Source of the DNA: Clostridia bacterium
Lineage (GTDB): Bacteria; Bacillota; Clostridia; Peptostreptococcales; Anaerovoracaceae
Assembly (NCBI GenBank): GCA_024403115.1
Contig: JAKSSL010000001.1
Coordinates: 1 to 64,000 of the forward strand
Direction: 5' to 3'
DNA: 64,000 nucleotides
The notes below the pieces were generated by a model. The model saw only the letters and a list, made by a program, of their open reading frames with translations. It searched no databases and had not been told where the DNA came from. Of this stretch, positions 36,569 to 44,960 are shown piece by piece; within the stretch, counting starts at the first letter, position 1; each line of letters starts with the position of its first letter. Made by a program: the position numbers and the translations under genes.

Positions 36569-37345
36569 TTACTTTACTACTAAAGTTACCCCCTTTATTT
36601 CAAGTACTTCCACTTCTTCTCCTACTTCGATTACTCGTTCAGAGGAAGCAGCCCATACTTTGCCATCAGTTCTAACCTCTCCATTATTGAAAGGTTCAAT
36701 TTTTGAAATAACAATAGCTTTTGATCCAATAATCGCATCTATATTTGTTTTTTCTGCAGCATTGTTTATATATTTTCTAGCTAAAGGTCTAGTAGAAATT
36801 AAAAGTAATATAGATACTATCAAGAACACTGCAACCTGTAGAATCCAGCTATCTGTGCATAGAGCTACCAGCCCTGCGCACAAGGCTCCTCCAGCAAACC
36901 AAATTGATGTAAGACCTGTTGTTGCCGCCTCGATTACTATAAACACTGCCACTATTACAAACCAAACGATTGACATAATTGTAGTTGTTGACATAGTTGT
37001 CGCCTCACTTTTACCAAATACCAAAAACAATACTACAGCAATCGCTATACCGATTAGTACAAAAGGTAGATATTTTAATTTTGATAATAAGCGTTCTTCC
37101 TTTTCGCTAAGGGCTTTAGTATCATTTTCCCTCTTAGAAATATCTTCTCTGATAAACTCCTCAGCTGGTACATTAAAGAGCTTTGCCAAAGCAATTATAT
37201 TACTCGTACTGGGTGTTGAAATCCCCTGCTCCCATTTCGAAACTGCTTGTCGGCTTACCTCTAATTGTTCAGCCACGAAGTCTTGTGTCATATGTTGCTC
37301 AATCCTATGTTTTTTAATTATCTCACCAATATTCCATTCTGTCAT
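36569..37345 (-). CDS. XRE helix-turn-helix-NfeD fusion membrane protein
   Basis: 258 aa. Residues 1-65 are a Cro/XRE helix-turn-helix (MTQDFVAEQLEVSRQAVSKW core). A linker follows, then about four transmembrane helices (90-185) and a C-terminal OB-fold NfeD domain (about 195-258, WAASSERVIEVGEEVEVLEI). NfeD partners stomatin-type proteins in membrane microdomains. The N-terminal DNA-binding domain would tether DNA to the membrane or let membrane state control transcription, perhaps of its own operon. First gene of the NfeD-SHOCT-SPFH operon. Confidence 0.85.
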   Translation of the reverse strand: MTEWNIGEIIKKHRIEQHMTQDFVAEQLEVSRQAVSKWEQGISTPSTSNIIALAKLFNVPAEEFIREDISKRENDTKALSEKEERLLSKLKYLPFVLIGIAIAVVLFLVFGKSEATTMSTTTIMSIVWFVIVAVFIVIEAATTGLTSIWFAGGALCAGLVALCTDSWILQVAVFLIVSILLLISTRPLARKYINNAAEKTNIDAIIGSKAIVISKIEPFNNGEVRTDGKVWAASSERVIEVGEEVEVLEIKGVTLVVK

Positions 37346-37365
37346 AAATAAACCCTCTCTAATAT

Positions 37366-37403
37366 TTATTTATATTATTATACCCCTTTTGGCGGATAAA
37401 TAA
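37366..37403. promoter_or_regulatory. Promoter -10 flanked by inverted repeat, upstream of HTH-NfeD gene
   Basis: Perfect arms TTATTTAT (37366-37373) and ATAAATAA (37396-37403) enclose a minus-strand TATAAT (37377-37382). This is a plausible operator for the HTH domain of the adjacent gene. The low complexity of the arms keeps confidence low. Confidence 0.35.
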
Positions 37404-37521
37404 AAGTTTAAACAGCATATAACTGCTTACAATTCAATAATAAATGGTAGCGGCACTTCTGTCTACCAACTATAACGCAACTATGGGTTGCAATTTGAAA
37501 AAACTTTGATTTTTCATAAAA
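37404..37521. other. Intergenic stretch with small hairpins, no gene seen
   Basis: Contains GGTAG/CTACC, GCAAC/GTTGC and AGCAG/CTGTT-type small inverted repeats but no open frame with a ribosome site and no RNA family I recognise. Confidence 0.3.
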
Positions 37522-37543
37522 AAAGCACTCAAACGAGTGCTTT
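37522..37543 (-). terminator. Terminator of the rnr-ldcA-vanX operon
   Basis: AAAGCACTC / GAGTGCTTT with a 4-nt loop and a T-run on the minus strand, 19 nt past the dipeptidase stop. Confidence 0.9.
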
Positions 37544-37562
37544 AATTAGTATTTTCATTTAC

Positions 37563-38138
37563 CTATATTGGAAAATTCATCATTGGCTTTTGATATACAG
37601 TAGTGTTATAGAAATGCCACCACTCACCTTCGTATGCCAAAAATCCTGCCCACTCCATGACATCTCTCATGTACCAAGCATTCTTGGCTCCTTCCTCAGT
37701 TCTAAAGTGACTCTTTAGAAAAGCCGCTTCTGTAAAATCATCAAATTTAGAAGGCATTACCAATTCATTACCATCCATATCAGTTAAGGTAATGTCAACT
37801 GCTAGTCCATTAGTATGGTTTTGAGTAAGCAAATCATCATGTCTTTGACTAGGTGGTCTTGCTACAAATCCGTCCACAGGATACACTTCCCAGAACTTTT
37901 CCTGAGCATCTGTCGGTCTATAAGCATCATAGATTTTAACCCTGTATCCATCCTTTTTAAATCTGTTTTTAGCTTTTATAAGCATCCTTGCTGTGGTGAT
38001 ATCCATGTAGCACTCATTTGATGCATATATCTTTTGCCCTGTAAAATTATCTGTTCCAGCATACTTTAAATCAATGATAAAGTCACTGTCCAAATCCAGT
38101 AATCTTACTAAATCTCCTTGCTCCTTGCTAATCTCCAT
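37563..38138 (-). CDS. D-alanyl-D-alanine dipeptidase (VanX/DdpX family, M15D)
   Basis: 191 aa, cytosolic. VanX-type zinc site and catalytic residues are visible: Arg74 in YDAYRP, His108 and Asp115 in NHTNGLAVD, Glu172 and His175 in GEWWH. It hydrolyses free D-Ala-D-Ala. With no vanR/S/H/A genes nearby and a direct junction (0 nt) to an LD-carboxypeptidase gene, wall-peptide catabolism as for DdpX is more likely than glycopeptide resistance. Confidence 0.92.
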   Translation of the reverse strand: MEISKEQGDLVRLLDLDSDFIIDLKYAGTDNFTGQKIYASNECYMDITTARMLIKAKNRFKKDGYRVKIYDAYRPTDAQEKFWEVYPVDGFVARPPSQRHDDLLTQNHTNGLAVDITLTDMDGNELVMPSKFDDFTEAAFLKSHFRTEEGAKNAWYMRDVMEWAGFLAYEGEWWHFYNTTVYQKPMMNFPI

Positions 38139-39065
38139 CTATCTCTCCACGTCAAATTCTAGAATATGTTTTTCTGTATCAAAGCGACAATTTGCGCCAA
38201 AAGGTAAAGTCATGCAAATATCCCCATGGCCTGCTTGAACATTCATCAAAACTGGAATGTCATAGCCATCAAATACGTCCTTCATCATATTTACCAAGTC
38301 ATATGATGGCATGTAATCGTTAGGACAATCAGTGAATTGGCCTAAAACAACGCCTGCACATTGATCAAAGAAACCAGCGTTTCTCATTTGCCACATCATT
38401 CTATCCAATCTGTACATCTGTTCCCCAACATCTTCTATGAATATAATCTTGTCCTTCACATCCATAGTATTAAAAGTTCCAACGTTAGCTTCTATAAGTG
38501 ATAGATTTCCACCTATCATTACGCCTTCCGCTTTTCCCTCGTGTCCAGGAAGAGCATAGATTTCAAAGCCATCAGGTTCTTCATAGCTGTACAATTTGTC
38601 TGCGTTCAAACAAGCATACATTGACTTTTCTGTGAACTTGTCCATTCCGTCAACTATGTTGGAAGAAACCATTGGTCCATGGAAAGTTACCAAATCGCAC
38701 TTTTGATTAAACAAAAGATGGAAGTTTGTAATGTCGCTATAACCCATAAAAATCTTTGGATTATTCTTAACTATTTCTGTGTCAATATATTCCAAAGCTC
38801 TGATGCCTGTGTCTCCACCTCTTATGCATATGATTGCATCAACTTCTGGATCTGCAAACATCTCATTTATTAATTGACCTCTTTCCTTGCCTGTGCCAGC
38901 CATATATCCGCCATAGTTTTTGGAAAGATTAGTAGAAACTTTCACATTAAAGCCCATTTCTTTGATAGCCTTTATGCACGCTAATTCTCTCTCACCGCTT
39001 ATTGGTGAAGATGGTGCCAATATGCCTATAGTCTTACAGTCTTCTAATTTTTTTGGAAATTTCAT
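38139..39065 (-). CDS. LD-carboxypeptidase, peptidase S66 family (second copy)
   Basis: 308-aa LdcA-like serine peptidase. Ser110 lies in MGYSD, the Glu in FIEDVGE, and the His in QAGHGD. The ATG at 39065 has AAAGGAG upstream; a GTG nine codons earlier would overlap the end of rnr and lacks a site. It is paralogous to the 306-aa protein at 28.8-29.8 kb but clearly diverged. The vanX-type gene follows without a gap, pointing to joint processing of stem-peptide D-Ala termini. Confidence 0.9.
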   Translation of the reverse strand: MKFPKKLEDCKTIGILAPSSPISGERELACIKAIKEMGFNVKVSTNLSKNYGGYMAGTGKERGQLINEMFADPEVDAIICIRGGDTGIRALEYIDTEIVKNNPKIFMGYSDITNFHLLFNQKCDLVTFHGPMVSSNIVDGMDKFTEKSMYACLNADKLYSYEEPDGFEIYALPGHEGKAEGVMIGGNLSLIEANVGTFNTMDVKDKIIFIEDVGEQMYRLDRMMWQMRNAGFFDQCAGVVLGQFTDCPNDYMPSYDLVNMMKDVFDGYDIPVLMNVQAGHGDICMTLPFGANCRFDTEKHILEFDVER

Positions 39066-39084
39066 TTTAGCTCCTTTGACTTTC

Positions 39085-41097
39085 TCAGTCACTGATTAAT
39101 TCAAAATCAATTTGTCCTAAATCTGGATTGGCTCCAGCAACTCTAATTTTAACACTATCACCCATTGAATAGCAAGCGTTAGTGTTAAGGCCTCTTATCC
39201 TATACTTGCCCTCTTCATAAATGTAAAAGTCCCCTTCGATAGTTTCCAATCTAACAAGCCCTTCTACTGTATTTGAAAGCTCTACGAATATACCAAAGTT
39301 TGTGACCCCACTAATAATTCCCTGGTATTCCTCATCAATGTGATTAAGAATATACTCCGCTTTTTTAATATCATCCACTTGACGCTCTAGCTTTTGCGCT
39401 AAAAGCTCAGTTTGGGAAGATATTTCACTTGCAACTTCTACACGCTTTTCCATCTTGGCTAGGAACTTATCAGTTGCCTTATCTGAAATCATAAGCTTAA
39501 TAATTCTATGTATTATCAAATCGGGATATCTTCTAATTGGTGAAGTAAAGTGGCAGTAATATTTAAAGCCTAGTCCAAAATGTCCTAAACAGTCTGGGCT
39601 GTAGTATGCCTTTTGCATTGACCTAAGCATAATTGTGCTAGTTACATGTTCAAAAGGAGTCCCCTTAACATCCTCCAAAACCTTGCATAAAGATTTGGAA
39701 TATATGTCATCGCTTTTACCCTTTAAATTGATGCCAAAAGTCTTTAGGAATGCTTTTAATTCCTCAATCTTCTCCATCTCTGGCTTTTCATGAACACGAT
39801 ATACAAAAGGTGCATTCATCCAATAGAAATGCTCCGCCACTGTCTTGTTAGCAGCCAACATAAATTCCTCTATAAGCTTGTTTGCTGACCTTCTAAGATC
39901 AAGCTTTACATCCAAAACCTGCCCATTTTTGTCGACAATAATTTTGCCTTCAGGGAAATCAAAATCTATACTGCCTTCACGGAAACGTTTTTGCTCAAGT
40001 ATTTCTGCCAATTGACCCATAGCATATATATCATCCAATATATCTATGTATCTAAGTTTTAGGCTATCTGAGTTTCCGCAGTTTTCCAATATGTCTGAAA
40101 CATCATCGTAAACCATTCTCTCCTTTGAGCAAATAATAGATTTATATATATTGTGATTTACAATTTCACCATCTTTATTTATTTCCATATCGCAGGAAAG
40201 ACAAAGCCTGTCCTCCTTTGGATTCAATGAACAAATACCATTGGAAAGCTCCTTTGGAAGCATAGGTATCACCCTATCTACCAAATAGACACTATTGCCA
40301 CGCTTTAAAGCTTCCTTGTCCATTTCAGTTCCAGCATCCACATAGTGAGATACATCGGCGATATGGACTCCTAGCAAATAGTTTCCATTTTCCAAAATCT
40401 CAACGGATACACCATCGTCTAAATCCTTAGAATCTGGTCCGTCAATGGTTATGATATTTTTATCTCTAAGGTCTATTCTATCTGACAGGTCTTCGTTCTC
40501 CATGGCCTTTTGCTTTACCACGCGCTTAGCCTGTTTAAGAACTTCGCTAGGGAATTCTTCACTTAATCCCTTAGATTTAATTAAAGCCTTTATCTTACCG
40601 CTGCTATCCTTGGCTTTTGCCACCAACTCCACTATGACGCCTTCCGCATTATTAAAAGCATCCGGATACTTGGTAATTTCCACCAAAACATAATCATCGT
40701 TTTTATACTTGCCCAAATTTGCCTTGGATATAAATATATCATCCTTGACGTCTATATCTTCAGGCACGACAAAACCGAAGGATTGATGTCTCTCAAGAAC
40801 TCCAACTACCTGAGTGATATTTCTTTCAAGTATCTTGGTAACATATCCTTCAGGACTATCCTTTGACCAGTATTTTTTAGGAATCAAATCAATTTCCACA
40901 AGGTCATTGTTCATTGCCCCTTTTGTATCTCGTTTTGATACAAAGCAGATGGTTTCCCCATTTTCCTTTTCTACAAAACCAAAGCCTTTGCTATGCTTTT
41001 TGAAAATACCCACATAAGGATTATTGGGAGCCTTGTAGTTTTTGCTAGATTCCAAAAACCTCTTATTCTTTTGTGTCTTGTTAATCTTTCTCGCCAT
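39085..41097 (-). CDS. rnr: Ribonuclease R
   Basis: 670-aa RNase II/R-family 3'-5' exoribonuclease. Two cold-shock-like domains (about 25-160) precede the RNB domain with catalytic Asp cluster DSKDLDD (222-228), and a C-terminal S1 domain (about 585-665) follows. No basic C-terminal extension is present. The Shine-Dalgarno is weak. It begins downstream of the ispH terminator and leads into the ldcA-vanX pair with a 19-nt gap. Confidence 0.95.
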   Translation of the reverse strand: MARKINKTQKNKRFLESSKNYKAPNNPYVGIFKKHSKGFGFVEKENGETICFVSKRDTKGAMNNDLVEIDLIPKKYWSKDSPEGYVTKILERNITQVVGVLERHQSFGFVVPEDIDVKDDIFISKANLGKYKNDDYVLVEITKYPDAFNNAEGVIVELVAKAKDSSGKIKALIKSKGLSEEFPSEVLKQAKRVVKQKAMENEDLSDRIDLRDKNIITIDGPDSKDLDDGVSVEILENGNYLLGVHIADVSHYVDAGTEMDKEALKRGNSVYLVDRVIPMLPKELSNGICSLNPKEDRLCLSCDMEINKDGEIVNHNIYKSIICSKERMVYDDVSDILENCGNSDSLKLRYIDILDDIYAMGQLAEILEQKRFREGSIDFDFPEGKIIVDKNGQVLDVKLDLRRSANKLIEEFMLAANKTVAEHFYWMNAPFVYRVHEKPEMEKIEELKAFLKTFGINLKGKSDDIYSKSLCKVLEDVKGTPFEHVTSTIMLRSMQKAYYSPDCLGHFGLGFKYYCHFTSPIRRYPDLIIHRIIKLMISDKATDKFLAKMEKRVEVASEISSQTELLAQKLERQVDDIKKAEYILNHIDEEYQGIISGVTNFGIFVELSNTVEGLVRLETIEGDFYIYEEGKYRIRGLNTNACYSMGDSVKIRVAGANPDLGQIDFELISD

Positions 41098-41130
41098 ATA
41101 AAGCCTGTACTTAGTTGAATATAAAAGAAA

Positions 41131-41154
41131 AGGGTTTCACAGTTGTGAAACCCT
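41131..41154 (-). terminator. Terminator of the tad-rarA-ispH unit
   Basis: AGGGTTTCAC / GTGAAACCCT, a perfect 10-bp stem with loop AGTT on the plus strand, followed by TTTTCTTTT on the minus strand, just past ispH. Confidence 0.92.
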
Positions 41155-41165
41155 GGTTTCCATAA

Positions 41166-43175
41166 TTATTCTTCTACTGTTTCTTCAGCTGCTACTGGAG
41201 CTTCTTCTACAGGAGCTTCTTCAACAGTTTCTTCTGCTGGAGCTTCTTCTGGAAGAGTAGCCTTAATGCTTAAGCTAATTCTCTTCTTTTCTTCATCGAT
41301 ATCAAGAACTACTGCTTGAATTTCTTGTCCAAGTTGTAATTCATCTGAAATCTTTTCAACTCTCTTGCGAGCAACTTCTGAAATGTGAACTAGACCATCT
41401 AGTCCAGGTTCCAATTCAACGAATGCACCATATTCCTTGATTTGAACAACCTTACCAGTAATAACTTGTCCAACCTTGTAGTTGTCATTAATTACTGTCC
41501 AAGGTTCTGGCTTGATTTGCTTTAATCCTAATGAAATCTTGCCCTTTTCCTTGTTGATTGAAAGGATCTTAACTTGAACCTTTTCACCTAATTCTAAAAC
41601 TTCCTTTGGATGCTTTAACTTGCCCCATGAAATTTCTGAAATGTGAAGTAATCCATCGATACCACCGATATCAACGAAAGCGCCATAATCAGTAAATCTC
41701 ATTACTGTACCTTCTACGATATCATCAACATTAATAGCATTCCAAATAGCTTCTAATTGTTGCTTTCTTTCTTCGTTTAAGATTACCTTGTGTGAGAAGT
41801 TAACTCTGTTTCTAGTTTGATCTAACTTGATAATCTTAACTTCTAAATCCTTACCAACATATTCACCAGCGTCTTCAATGTATTTGTTTGAAAGTTGTGA
41901 TAATGGAATGTAACCGTTTACTTCCTTATAAGCTGCGATAACTCCGATATCCTTACCATCTCTTTCAACTTTTCTAACAACTGTTACTGTAATAGTTTCG
42001 TTATTTTCATTTGCCTTTGCAAGTTCATCCCAGTTTTCTAAAACTGCTAGACTCTTTGTTGAAAGTAAAATTCCACCATCTCCGTCATCAGTCTTGATAA
42101 CCTTAGCCTTGATTTCATCGCCAACCTTGAATAAATCAGTTAACTCCTTATCTCCTTCCAAAGTGATTTCTGTTTTAGGGATAATACCGTCTTTCTTACA
42201 ACCTAAGTTAACGATTACTTCCTTGTCAGTTACTTGATGTACAGTTCCGTTAACGATTTCACCTGTTCTAGGTAATCTCAATGACTTTTCGATTTCGTCC
42301 ATGAACTCCATCATTAAATTCTTTTCTTCAGTGATAATTTCACTCATTTTAGCAATAACCTCCGTAATTATACTTTCAGGCGTCGAAGCACCTGTTACGA
42401 TACCTATTTTACTATATTTCGACATTTTTTTCAAGGGAATATCATCAATATTCTCTACAAAAAAAGTATTTTCACAAGCCTTGCTAGCTATTTCATATAG
42501 TTTCTTGGTATTTGAGCTATGAGAGTCTCCCAGTACTAGCATAGCATCGCATTTTGTTGCCAGTTTTTGGCAATCTTTCTGTCGATCAGAAGTGGCATTG
42601 CAAATGGTATTTGAAAATTCAAACTTCATGTTTTTCTTTAAAAGCTCATTGTTTATTTCATCTGCCAAATCCTTCTTAATAGTTGTTTGACATACAACGA
42701 AAAGTTCCTTATCGCTTTCAAAATCGGCCAAATCCTCTGCCGAGTTAACAATAAAAGCACTGTTTTCGCACCAGCCGTTAATTCCAATAACCTCAGGATG
42801 ATTCTTATCACCTATGATGATAATCTGTTTCCCATCCTCATATGCCTTTTCAACAAGCTTATGAATCTTGGCAACGAAAGGACAAGTTGCATCCACTAAT
42901 TTAATATTGCAAGTCTTAGCTTTCTCATAGAAATCCTTAGTTTGTCCATGAGATCTGATTATGCAAGTTGCACCCTCTAAACCTTCCAGACTTTCCACAG
43001 ATTTCACACCAATATCCTCAAGCTCAGAAATAACAGCTTGATTATGAATCAATGGTCCAAAAGTATAGATAATCTCATTTTCATCCTTGGCTTCGGCAAG
43101 TTGCTCCGCTTTGCGAATAGCCTCTTTCACACCAAAACAAAATCCGATATATTTTGATTTAATTATCTCAGCCAT
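41166..43175 (-). CDS. ispH: IspH-ribosomal protein S1-type fusion
   Basis: 669 aa. Residues 1-285 are 4-hydroxy-3-methylbut-2-enyl diphosphate reductase, with the three [4Fe-4S] cysteines in GFCFGVKEA (Cys13), DATCPF and NTICNATSDRQ, and the TGASTPE motif. Residues about 300-635 hold four S1 RNA-binding repeats, and the last 30 residues are a Glu/Ala/Pro/Val acidic tail. It makes IPP/DMAPP from HMBPP and probably also binds RNA or ribosomes. The fusion is known in Clostridia. The start overlaps the rarA stop by one base. Confidence 0.95.
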   Translation of the reverse strand: MAEIIKSKYIGFCFGVKEAIRKAEQLAEAKDENEIIYTFGPLIHNQAVISELEDIGVKSVESLEGLEGATCIIRSHGQTKDFYEKAKTCNIKLVDATCPFVAKIHKLVEKAYEDGKQIIIIGDKNHPEVIGINGWCENSAFIVNSAEDLADFESDKELFVVCQTTIKKDLADEINNELLKKNMKFEFSNTICNATSDRQKDCQKLATKCDAMLVLGDSHSSNTKKLYEIASKACENTFFVENIDDIPLKKMSKYSKIGIVTGASTPESIITEVIAKMSEIITEEKNLMMEFMDEIEKSLRLPRTGEIVNGTVHQVTDKEVIVNLGCKKDGIIPKTEITLEGDKELTDLFKVGDEIKAKVIKTDDGDGGILLSTKSLAVLENWDELAKANENNETITVTVVRKVERDGKDIGVIAAYKEVNGYIPLSQLSNKYIEDAGEYVGKDLEVKIIKLDQTRNRVNFSHKVILNEERKQQLEAIWNAINVDDIVEGTVMRFTDYGAFVDIGGIDGLLHISEISWGKLKHPKEVLELGEKVQVKILSINKEKGKISLGLKQIKPEPWTVINDNYKVGQVITGKVVQIKEYGAFVELEPGLDGLVHISEVARKRVEKISDELQLGQEIQAVVLDIDEEKKRISLSIKATLPEEAPAEETVEEAPVEEAPVAAEETVEE

Positions 43176-44455
43176 TACTTAAAACCTTTCTTTTCCAATT
43201 CTTCCAAGAATTTTTTAAAAGCAATTTCCTGGCCATTTTCAGAAGGCTCATAATACTTTACGCCCTCTTGGTATAAATCATTTGGCAAATACTGTTGTTT
43301 TACATATCCCCCATAGGAATGAGGATATAGATATGTCAAACCGCGTCCCAAATCAGCTGAACCCTTGTAATGTGAGTCCATCAAATGAGGTGGAACATCA
43401 TCAATTTTTCTCTTTCTCAAATCGTCTCTTGCAGCATAAAATGCCTCAACAGTTCTATTTGATTTAGGTGAAGAAGCTAATAATATAACCGCTTGGGCTA
43501 AGTTTATAGCCGCCTCAGGCATTCCTATCATATTGGCTGCTTGCACGCAGGAAGTCACTATAGAAATAGCGTTTGGATATGCCAAAGAAATATCTTCACT
43601 TGCCATAACCATAAGTCTGCGTCCAATCATATTAATATCAGCTCCACCTTCTACAAGCCTTGCAAAATAGTGGATTGCAGCATCTGGGTCACTACCTCTA
43701 ATGGACTTTTGAAGAGCAGAAAGCAGGTTGTATCTGTCCTCACTCTTGTGATAAAATCCTATCTTTTTCTGCATAGCCTCAGCAATGAGATCCTTGCTTA
43801 TCTTTTGATTTTCATCAAGATTGTCAATTAAAAATCCCAAACTGTCCAAGGCTACTCTAGCATCTCCATTGCACAGTTCGCATAAAACTTCCTTGGCACC
43901 CTCTTCAAAAGATATGTTCAAATTTCCAAAGCCCTTTTCCTTATCCATAAGAGCTCTATCAATAATTGTAGCTATATCTTCTCTCTCCAAAGGCTTGAAC
44001 TCATATATGTTTCTAACCCTGGAAATAATAGCATTATTGATTGAGAAATACGGATTTTCAGTAGTGCTTCCAATGAACTTTATAACTCCGTCTTCCAGTG
44101 CTTTAAGCAAGGAATCCTGTTGCAATTTATTCCATCTATGCATTTCATCAACATACACATAAGTTGTCTTGTGCTCAAGGCCTAGGAATCTTTCTCTAGC
44201 ATTATCTAAAAGCTCTTTTAACTCTTTAGTTCCTGTTGTCGATGCATTTATTTCATGAAATTGTCCATCCATTTCCTTGGCAATAATTCTTGCAAGAGTT
44301 GTTTTACCAGTTCCTGAAGGTCCAAAGAAAATGGCTGAATCAAAAGTCTTGTTTTTTATTGAATTGTATAAAAGAGATCCTGGATACATGAAGTGACTTT
44401 GACCTACAAAATCATCCAAAGTAGCCGGTCTCATTCTAGTGGATAATGGAATCAT
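43175..44455 (-). CDS. rarA: Replication-associated recombination protein A (MgsA/RarA)
   Basis: 426-aa AAA+ ATPase related to clamp loaders. Walker A GPSGTGKT (about 45-52), Walker B VYVDEMHRW, sensor STTENPYF and a C-terminal helical tetramerisation domain. It acts at stalled replication forks. The ATG at 44455 follows AAGGAG; an ATG eight codons upstream overlaps it and is less likely. It is coupled to ispH and lies 39 nt after the last tad-locus gene, with a TATAAT in between, so it may have its own start as well as readthrough. Confidence 0.93.
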   Translation of the reverse strand: MIPLSTRMRPATLDDFVGQSHFMYPGSLLYNSIKNKTFDSAIFFGPSGTGKTTLARIIAKEMDGQFHEINASTTGTKELKELLDNARERFLGLEHKTTYVYVDEMHRWNKLQQDSLLKALEDGVIKFIGSTTENPYFSINNAIISRVRNIYEFKPLEREDIATIIDRALMDKEKGFGNLNISFEEGAKEVLCELCNGDARVALDSLGFLIDNLDENQKISKDLIAEAMQKKIGFYHKSEDRYNLLSALQKSIRGSDPDAAIHYFARLVEGGADINMIGRRLMVMASEDISLAYPNAISIVTSCVQAANMIGMPEAAINLAQAVILLASSPKSNRTVEAFYAARDDLRKRKIDDVPPHLMDSHYKGSADLGRGLTYLYPHSYGGYVKQQYLPNDLYQEGVKYYEPSENGQEIAFKKFLEELEKKGFK

Positions 44456-44494
44456 AAGTATCTCCTTAATTTGATACATTTATTATACACTATT

Positions 44495-44959
44495 TTACAG
44501 AAATCTAATAACTAATTGATTAATATATTTTTTCAATTCCCTGTTATCAGGATTGTTGGCTTCAATATATGATAAAACCTTGTCCATATACATAGCGCCT
44601 ACCGCTTTTGAAACGGCACGAATATCCTCAAGCATTTTACCAAAGTCCTGCTCTCCAGGATGTAAAGCTATATGTATATCCCCATAACAGTCGAAAAATA
44701 TATCATTGATGGTAAAGCAGAATTTTTTGGTGTCCAAGTACCAAAGATACATGTATTCATAAATATCATACACATCCCTTATTATCTTTAACATCTCCTT
44801 GGCATCTGGCTTATCCAGGGAAATCAAAGGCCTAAGGCCATCCATAATATAGGTGCATTCCGTTTCATTCCAACTTGATGGAACCAATTTGCACATACTG
44901 AAAAAAGCCTCTTTTTCGTACTCCTTAATTCCCTCAAAATTCTCTACAATATTTTTCAT
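44495..44959 (-). CDS. Tad-locus protein of unknown function
   Basis: 154 aa, soluble and helical, no signal or membrane segment. The central region (residues about 30-95) faintly recalls the DUF6382 proteins often encoded in clostridial Tad loci, but without their FHA domain; this resemblance is from memory and weak. The ATG at 44959 has GGAGG 5 nt upstream and follows the previous stop by one base (TGATATG). Last gene of the tad operon. Confidence 0.6.
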   Translation of the reverse strand: MKNIVENFEGIKEYEKEAFFSMCKLVPSSWNETECTYIMDGLRPLISLDKPDAKEMLKIIRDVYDIYEYMYLWYLDTKKFCFTINDIFFDCYGDIHIALHPGEQDFGKMLEDIRAVSKAVGAMYMDKVLSYIEANNPDNRELKKYINQLVIRFL

Positions 44960-44960
44960 A

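Noticed and set aside
36660-37403. 247-codon plus-strand open frame opposite the HTH-NfeD gene
   Set aside because: Antisense shadow of a gene with clear domains; no ribosome site or recognisable family.
37563-38138. Vancomycin resistance gene vanX
   Set aside because: No vanR, vanS, vanH or vanA nearby; the neighbour is an LD-carboxypeptidase, so a catabolic DdpX-like role is preferred.
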